Source: Streptomyces sp. NBC_01471
GTDB taxonomy: Bacteria > Actinomycetota > Actinomycetes > Streptomycetales > Streptomycetaceae
Assembly (NCBI RefSeq): GCF_041438865.1
Contig: NZ_CP109450.1
Span: forward strand, 6,512,001-6,576,000
Length of the DNA: 64,000 nt
Direction of reading: 5' to 3'
The notes below the pieces were generated by a model that was given only the letters and a program-made list of their open reading frames with translations, did not search any database and was not told the origin of the DNA. A program made the position numbers and the translations under genes. Position 1 is the first letter of the stretch; each line of letters begins with the position of its first letter. Below, one piece after another: positions 60,096 through 64,000 of the stretch.

Positions 60096-60862
60096 CACAG
60101 CACACTCGTCATTCCGCCGTCGACGTACAGGATCTGGCCGCTCACGAAGTCCGCGGCCGGTGAGGCGAGGTAGAGCACACCGCCCACCAGGTCCTCGGTA
60201 CGCCCCCAGCGACCGGCCGGGGTACGGCCGCGCACCCAGGAGCTGAACTCCTCGTCCTCCACCAGCGGCCGGGTCAGCTCGGTCTCGATGTAGCCGGGGC
60301 CCAGACCGTTGACCTGGATGCCGTGCTGCCCCCAGTCCGCGCACATGCCCTTGGTGAGCATCTTCAGGGCGCCCTTGGTGGCCGCGTACGGAGCGATGCC
60401 GGGGCGCACCACCTCGCTCTGCAGCGAACAGATGTTGATGATCTTCCCGTGGCCGCGGGGGACCATCCGCCGGGCGGCCTCGCGACCCACCAGAAAGGCA
60501 CTGGTGAGGTTGGTGTCCACGATGCGGTGCCAGTCGGCGTCGGCGAAGTCGAGCAGTGGAGCACGCAGCTGCATCCCCGCGTTGTTGACCAGGATGTCCA
60601 GCGGGCCCGCCTGCTCCTCGGCCGCGGCGATCCCGGCGGCGACCGAGGGCCCGTCGGTGACGTCGAAGGCGGCGGTGAGCACCGTGCCCCCGGCGTCCGC
60701 GAGCGCGGCGGCGGCCGCCTTCAGCCGGTCCTCGTCCCGGCCGTTGATGACGACGGTGCAGCCCGCCTCCAGCAGACCGCGGGCGAGCGCGTGGCCGATG
60801 CCCCTGCCGGCCCCGGTGACCAGCGCCGTACGGCCGCCGATCTCGAACAGCGGATGTGGCAT
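60095..60862 (-). CDS. idnO: Gluconate 5-dehydrogenase (SDR)
   Basis: 255 aa from ATG 60862, GAGAGGA upstream. Classical SDR: TGAGRGIGHALARGL, NNAGMQLRAPLLDF, Ser in NICSLQSE and YAATKGALKMLTKGMCADWGQHGIQVNGLGPGYIETE, the last being characteristic of gluconate 5-dehydrogenases. Interconverts 5-ketogluconate and gluconate with NADP(H). Sits between gntP (about 90 bases) and idnD (one-base overlap). Confidence 0.92.
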   Translation of the reverse strand: MPHPLFEIGGRTALVTGAGRGIGHALARGLLEAGCTVVINGRDEDRLKAAAAALADAGGTVLTAAFDVTDGPSVAAGIAAAEEQAGPLDILVNNAGMQLRAPLLDFADADWHRIVDTNLTSAFLVGREAARRMVPRGHGKIINICSLQSEVVRPGIAPYAATKGALKMLTKGMCADWGQHGIQVNGLGPGYIETELTRPLVEDEEFSSWVRGRTPAGRWGRTEDLVGGVLYLASPAADFVSGQILYVDGGMTSVL

Positions 60863-60949
60863 GAGGTGTGTCCTCTCCGATGCGGGCGGCGGCCGGCGGG
60901 CCTGCTGCTCCGTGGCCCCGTACTCCGTGTTCTTACTGGTGCCGGGGCA

Positions 60950-62344
60950 CTAGACAACGAGTGAGAGCAGCAGGATGAAGATCATGGAGACCACCGAAAT
61001 GATGGTCTCCATGACCGACCAGGTCTTGATCGTCTGGCCGACATCCATCCCGAAGTACTCCTTCACCAGCCAGAATCCCGCGTCGTTCACATGGCTGAAG
61101 AAGAGCGAGCCCGCGCCGATGGCGAGTACCAGCAGCGCCACGTGTGCCGTCGACATGTCCGCGGCGAGGGGTGCGACCAGACCGGCGGCGGACACGGTCG
61201 CCACCGTGGCGGAGCCGGTCGCCAGGCGCATCACCACGGCGATCAGCCAGGCCAGCAGCAGCGCCGGGATCGACCAGTCCTTGGAGATGTCCAGCACCAT
61301 CTGACCCACACCCGAGTCGATCAGGGTCTGCTTGAACCCGCCGCCCGCGCCGACGATCAGCAGCACGCTCGCGATCGGGGCGAGGGACTTCTCGACGGTC
61401 TCCGACATCCGCCCCTTGCTGAATCCGGCGGCCCGGCCGAGCGTGAACATGGCGACGAGTACCGCGGCCAGCAGAGCGATCAGGGGCGAGCCGATGACGT
61501 CGAACGCACGCTGGACCGTGTCCGCGGGATCGTCGATCACGATGTCGACGAGCGCCTTGGCCAGCATCAGCACGACGGGCAGCAGCACGGTCGCCACGGT
61601 GGCACCGAAACCGGGCCGCTTCGCCAGGTCCTCCGAGGGGCGCTCCGGCACCATCCGGTCGGGCGCCTGGATGTCCACCCAGCGGGCCGCGTACCGGGAG
61701 AAGACCGGACCGGCGATGACCACGGTGGGGACGGCCACCAGGACACCGAGCGCGAGCGTCACACCGAGGTTGGCGTGCACGGCTGCGATGGCCACCAGCG
61801 GCCCGGGGTGCGGCGGTATCAGACCGTGCATCACGGACAGGCCGGCCAGCGCCGGGATACCGATCCGCATCAGCGAGAAGTTGCCGCGCTTGGCGACCAG
61901 GAGGACCACCGGGATCAGCAGCACGATGCCGATCTCGAAGAAGAGCGGCAGACCGACGATCGCCGCGATCAGCACCATCGCCCACGGCATGCTGCGCCGG
62001 CTCGCCTTCGCGAGGATGGTGTCGACGATCTGGTCGGCGCCGCCGGAGTCCGCGAGGAGCTTGCCGAGGATGGCACCGAGCGCGATCAGGACACCCACAC
62101 TCGCGGTGGTGTCACCGAGCCCCGAGGTGAAGCTGGTGATGACCTTGTCGAGCGGAGCACCCGCGACCGCTCCCAGGACGAGCGATCCGATGGTCAGCGA
62201 CAGGAACGCGTGGAGCTTGGTCTTCGTGATGAGCAGGACGATGACGGCGATGCCCGCGAGGACGGCGATCCCCAGCTGGGCATGGCCGGCCGACGATATC
62301 GGCGCTGCGTCCGCTGCCAGCATCTCGACACTGAGACTGGACAC
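60950..62344 (-). CDS. gntP: Gluconate:H+ symporter GntP
   Basis: 464 aa from GTG 62344 with AAGGAA upstream. GntP family: about 12-14 helices, HGLIPPHPGPLVAIAAVHANLGVTLALG, GLPLFFEIGIVLLIPVVLLVAKRG and the C-terminal SLFFSHVNDAGFWLVKEYFGMDVGQTIKTWSVMET are family hallmarks. Imports gluconate with protons. The leader between gntK and gntP (97 bases) contains a 15-bp tandem repeat. Confidence 0.96.
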   Translation of the reverse strand: MSSLSVEMLAADAAPISSAGHAQLGIAVLAGIAVIVLLITKTKLHAFLSLTIGSLVLGAVAGAPLDKVITSFTSGLGDTTASVGVLIALGAILGKLLADSGGADQIVDTILAKASRRSMPWAMVLIAAIVGLPLFFEIGIVLLIPVVLLVAKRGNFSLMRIGIPALAGLSVMHGLIPPHPGPLVAIAAVHANLGVTLALGVLVAVPTVVIAGPVFSRYAARWVDIQAPDRMVPERPSEDLAKRPGFGATVATVLLPVVLMLAKALVDIVIDDPADTVQRAFDVIGSPLIALLAAVLVAMFTLGRAAGFSKGRMSETVEKSLAPIASVLLIVGAGGGFKQTLIDSGVGQMVLDISKDWSIPALLLAWLIAVVMRLATGSATVATVSAAGLVAPLAADMSTAHVALLVLAIGAGSLFFSHVNDAGFWLVKEYFGMDVGQTIKTWSVMETIISVVSMIFILLLSLVV

Positions 62345-62368
62345 GGTGGATTCCTTCGGTTCGTGAGG

Positions 62369-62413
62369 CGGTGGTTCGTCATGCGGTGGTTCGTCAGGCA
62401 GGTGTCCGTCGTG
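62369..62413. repeat. 15-bp tandem repeat between gntK and gntP
   Basis: GCGGTGGTTCGTCAT, GCGGTGGTTCGTCAG and the divergent GCAGGTGTCCGTCGT at 62369, 62384 and 62399. Lies in the untranslated stretch before the gntP start; 15-base period like the array at 46727. Confidence 0.75.
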
Positions 62414-62441
62414 CGGTGAGCGGTACGGCGTGACGGTGGTG

Positions 62442-62951
62442 CTACTGGCCGATGCCGTGCAGTGCGGCCACGGCCCGCCCGGTGATGTCCTCGGGGGTCC
62501 CGGAGATGTCGACGGCGGCGCCCGCCTCGTCCCGGCCCAGCGGCTGGAGCGTGGCGAACTGCGAGTCGAGGAGCGCGGTGGGCATGAAGTGCCCCTTGCG
62601 CTCCGCCATCCGCTGCTCGATCAGCTCCCGGTCGCCGGTCAGGTGCAGAAAGACGACGCCGGGCGCCTCGGCCCGCAGCCGGTCGCGGTAGGAGCGCTTG
62701 AGCGCGGAGCAGCTGACCACCCCGCCCCGGTCGGCGCGCTCGTGCGCCCAGCGGCCGATCGCGTCGAGCCACGGCCACCGGTCGGCGTCCTCGAGGGCCG
62801 TGCCGGCCGACATCTTGGCGATGTTCGCGGCGGGGTGGAAGTCATCCCCCTCTGCGTACGGAACGCCCAGTGCGGCGGAGAGCAGCGGACCGATCGTGGT
62901 CTTGCTGGTCCCTGCCACGCCCATCAGGACTACGACTCGGGGGGTGCTCAT
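62442..62951 (-). CDS. gntK: Gluconokinase
   Basis: 169 aa from ATG 62951. P-loop GVAGTSKTT, the GDDFHPAANIAKMSAG substrate motif, WPWLDAIG, SCSALKRSYRDRLR and the C-terminal FATLQPLGRDEAG are all diagnostic. Phosphorylates gluconate to 6-phosphogluconate for the pentose phosphate pathway. First gene of gntK-gntP-idnO-idnD, divergent from gntR. The P-loop has Thr-Ser in place of the more common Ser-Gly. Confidence 0.95.
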   Translation of the reverse strand: MSTPRVVVLMGVAGTSKTTIGPLLSAALGVPYAEGDDFHPAANIAKMSAGTALEDADRWPWLDAIGRWAHERADRGGVVSCSALKRSYRDRLRAEAPGVVFLHLTGDRELIEQRMAERKGHFMPTALLDSQFATLQPLGRDEAGAAVDISGTPEDITGRAVAALHGIGQ

Positions 62952-63019
62952 CGGTGGTGCCTCGCTGTCCTCTTCGACATGACTTCGACGGGGCGACATG
63001 GATCCGTCGCGCTACTGAA

Positions 63020-63076
63020 ACCCATTAGGTACGACTTATTCAAGAGTCTGTGACTTAAAAGTCATACTTAATGGGT
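63020..63076. promoter_or_regulatory. Gluconate-operon operator region
   Basis: ACCCATTAGGTACGACTT (63020-63037) and AAGTCATACTTAATGGGT (63059-63076) are an inverted pair matching at 16 of 18 positions, spacer 21. Inside lies the palindrome TGACTT-AA-AAGTCA (63051-63064). It is AT-rich, between gntK and gntR, and the evident GntR binding region. Confidence 0.7.
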
Positions 63077-63103
63077 CTCAGGGATGCCCCGTAGGGTGAT
63101 GCC

Positions 63104-63805
63104 ATGACCACTCAGGGCCCGGGGCTGCACGCCCACGTGCTGGAAAACCTCGGCCCCTCGATCACCTCGGGGGAGTACCCGCCGGGCAGCGTGCTGCGCA
63201 CCGACGAACTGGCCCGGCGCTTCGACGTCTCCCGCACGGTGATCCGCGAGGCCGTCCGCGTCCTGGAGTCGATGCACCTGGTCGAGTCCCGGCGCCGGGT
63301 CGGTGTGACCGTGCGCCCCACCGAGGAGTGGAACGTCTACGACCCGCAGGTCATCCGGTGGCGGCTGGCCGGCGCCGACCGGTCCCGCCAGCTCCGCTCG
63401 CTGACCGTCCTGCGGTACTCCGTGGAGCCGGTCGCCGCCGGGCTCGCGGCCCGGCACGCCACCGCCGCGCAGTGCGCCGCCCTCACCGAGCAGGCGCTCG
63501 GCATGGTCGCCACGTCCCGCGGCCACCGGCTGGCCGCGTATCTGGTGCACGACATCGCCTTCCACCGGCTTGTTCTGCGCGGATCGGGGAACGAGATGTT
63601 CGCCCGGCTCGGCGACGTGGTCGCCGAGGTGCTCGCCGGGCGTACGGAGCACCAGGTGATGTTCGACGATCCCGACCCGGCCGCCGTTACCTTGCACGTG
63701 CAAGTGGCGGAGGCCGTAAGGGAAGGCAATGCCGACCGGGCGGAGGAGTTGACCAGAGAGATCGCGGTCGGCGCACTGAAGGAGCTCGACGTCCTGGCGC
63801 CCTGA
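63104..63805 (+). CDS. gntR: GntR/FadR-family repressor of the gluconate operon
   Basis: 233 aa from ATG 63104. Winged helix LPGS-type: YPPGSVLRTDELARRFDVSRTVIREAVRVLESMHLVESRRRVGVTV, followed by an FCD all-helical effector domain with the metal-ligand pattern (RYSVEPVAAGLAARHA, HDIAFHRLVLRGSGNEMF, H in LHVQVAEAVREGNAD). Divergent from gntK, so it very probably represses gntK-gntP-idnO-idnD and itself, with gluconate or 6-phosphogluconate as inducer. Confidence 0.93.
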   Translation: MTTQGPGLHAHVLENLGPSITSGEYPPGSVLRTDELARRFDVSRTVIREAVRVLESMHLVESRRRVGVTVRPTEEWNVYDPQVIRWRLAGADRSRQLRSLTVLRYSVEPVAAGLAARHATAAQCAALTEQALGMVATSRGHRLAAYLVHDIAFHRLVLRGSGNEMFARLGDVVAEVLAGRTEHQVMFDDPDPAAVTLHVQVAEAVREGNADRAEELTREIAVGALKELDVLAP

Positions 63806-63931
63806 CCGGAACTGTTCCAAACGTTTTTGTGACATAGATTTCATTCGGTTCTCGCGCCCGACACGCCCCGTTTACGCTAACGCCTTGATCGTGATCGGCC
63901 GCCACCTCCCCCACGTAAGGCGACGCAACCT

Positions 63932-64000
63932 ATGACTGACCGCACCCTCACCGCGGCAGAACCCTCTCCGCACGTCGATGCCGGTGACGAGGGCTACAGC
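63932..64000 (+). CDS. 5' end of a probable amino-acid permease (cut by window end)
   Basis: 23 codons are visible from ATG 63932: MTDRTLTAAEPSPHVDAGDE then GYS. Streptomyces APC-type amino-acid permeases often begin with an acidic stretch and DAGDxGYSKSL before the first helix, which is the only basis for the call. The upstream 125 bases include TTTACGCTAA, a possible -10 region. Anything else soluble at the N terminus would fit too. Confidence 0.4.
   Translation, partial: MTDRTLTAAEPSPHVDAGDEGYS

Overview
The window is high-GC actinobacterial DNA and almost certainly comes from a Streptomyces chromosome. Signs of this are the strong third-position GC, frequent GTG/TTG starts, AGGAGG-type ribosome sites, TAGGAT-like -10 boxes, long GC hairpin terminators, many secreted hydrolases and dense TetR/GntR regulation. 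From memory the gene order (dnaE2/imuB-like, secreted lipases, hmgA, ALDH/ADH, soxR, gntR-gntK-gntP-idnO-idnD) resembles the S. coelicolor SCO1677-SCO1740 neighbourhood; this was not checked by alignment. I saw no tRNA, rRNA, CRISPR, transposase or prophage genes.

Layout. 1-7750: a plus-strand fxs operon (radical SAM/SPASM maturase fxsB, cut by the window edge; AAC(3)-like acetyltransferase; TIR-like fxsC; the large MinD-like/TIR/NB-ARC/TPR protein fxsT). This is the most unusual system here: RiPP-type peptide modification chemistry joined to NLR-like signalling domains. 7781-11254: alpha/beta hydrolase, secreted S1 protease, ABC-2-like membrane protein. 11405-15834: dnaE2 overlapping an ImuB-like inactive Y-family polymerase, behind a LexA-like box. 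15997-22167: secreted lipase, a sortase-anchored AA10 polysaccharide monooxygenase split by an in-frame TAG, methyltransferase, DUF402 protein, small GntR, AAA ATPase, GDSL lipase. 22407-26674: small conserved protein, a type ISP specificity-domain-like protein, and a zinc-ribbon/SPFH pair.

26799-50099 is a catabolic block: homogentisate dioxygenase, ALDH-ADH, two acyl-CoA dehydrogenases, a MaoC hydratase, an SDR, an acyl-CoA ligase and an APH-like kinase, interspersed with four TetR genes, one GntR and soxR. Matching pairs of inverted repeats tie three of the TetR genes to their own promoters or neighbouring operons (29724/33022, 37178/38530, 44198/49909), and a fourth palindrome lies between hmgA and its divergent TetR. 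A secreted penicillin-acylase-family enzyme and a NamZ-type muramidase lie at 40038-44129.

50100-59027 holds a quinone-oxidoreductase-like enzyme, Nudix/EamA pair, KstD-like flavoprotein, ASCH protein, a conserved unknown, an APC permease, and an overlapping SUOX-fold molybdoenzyme/cytochrome b pair. 59070-63805 is a complete gluconate/idonate operon (gntK-gntP-idnO-idnD) with a divergent FadR-type gntR. The window ends 69 bases into a gene that looks like a permease.

Short tandem repeats (13-25 bp units) in several intergenic spaces are a notable secondary theme and may vary between strains.
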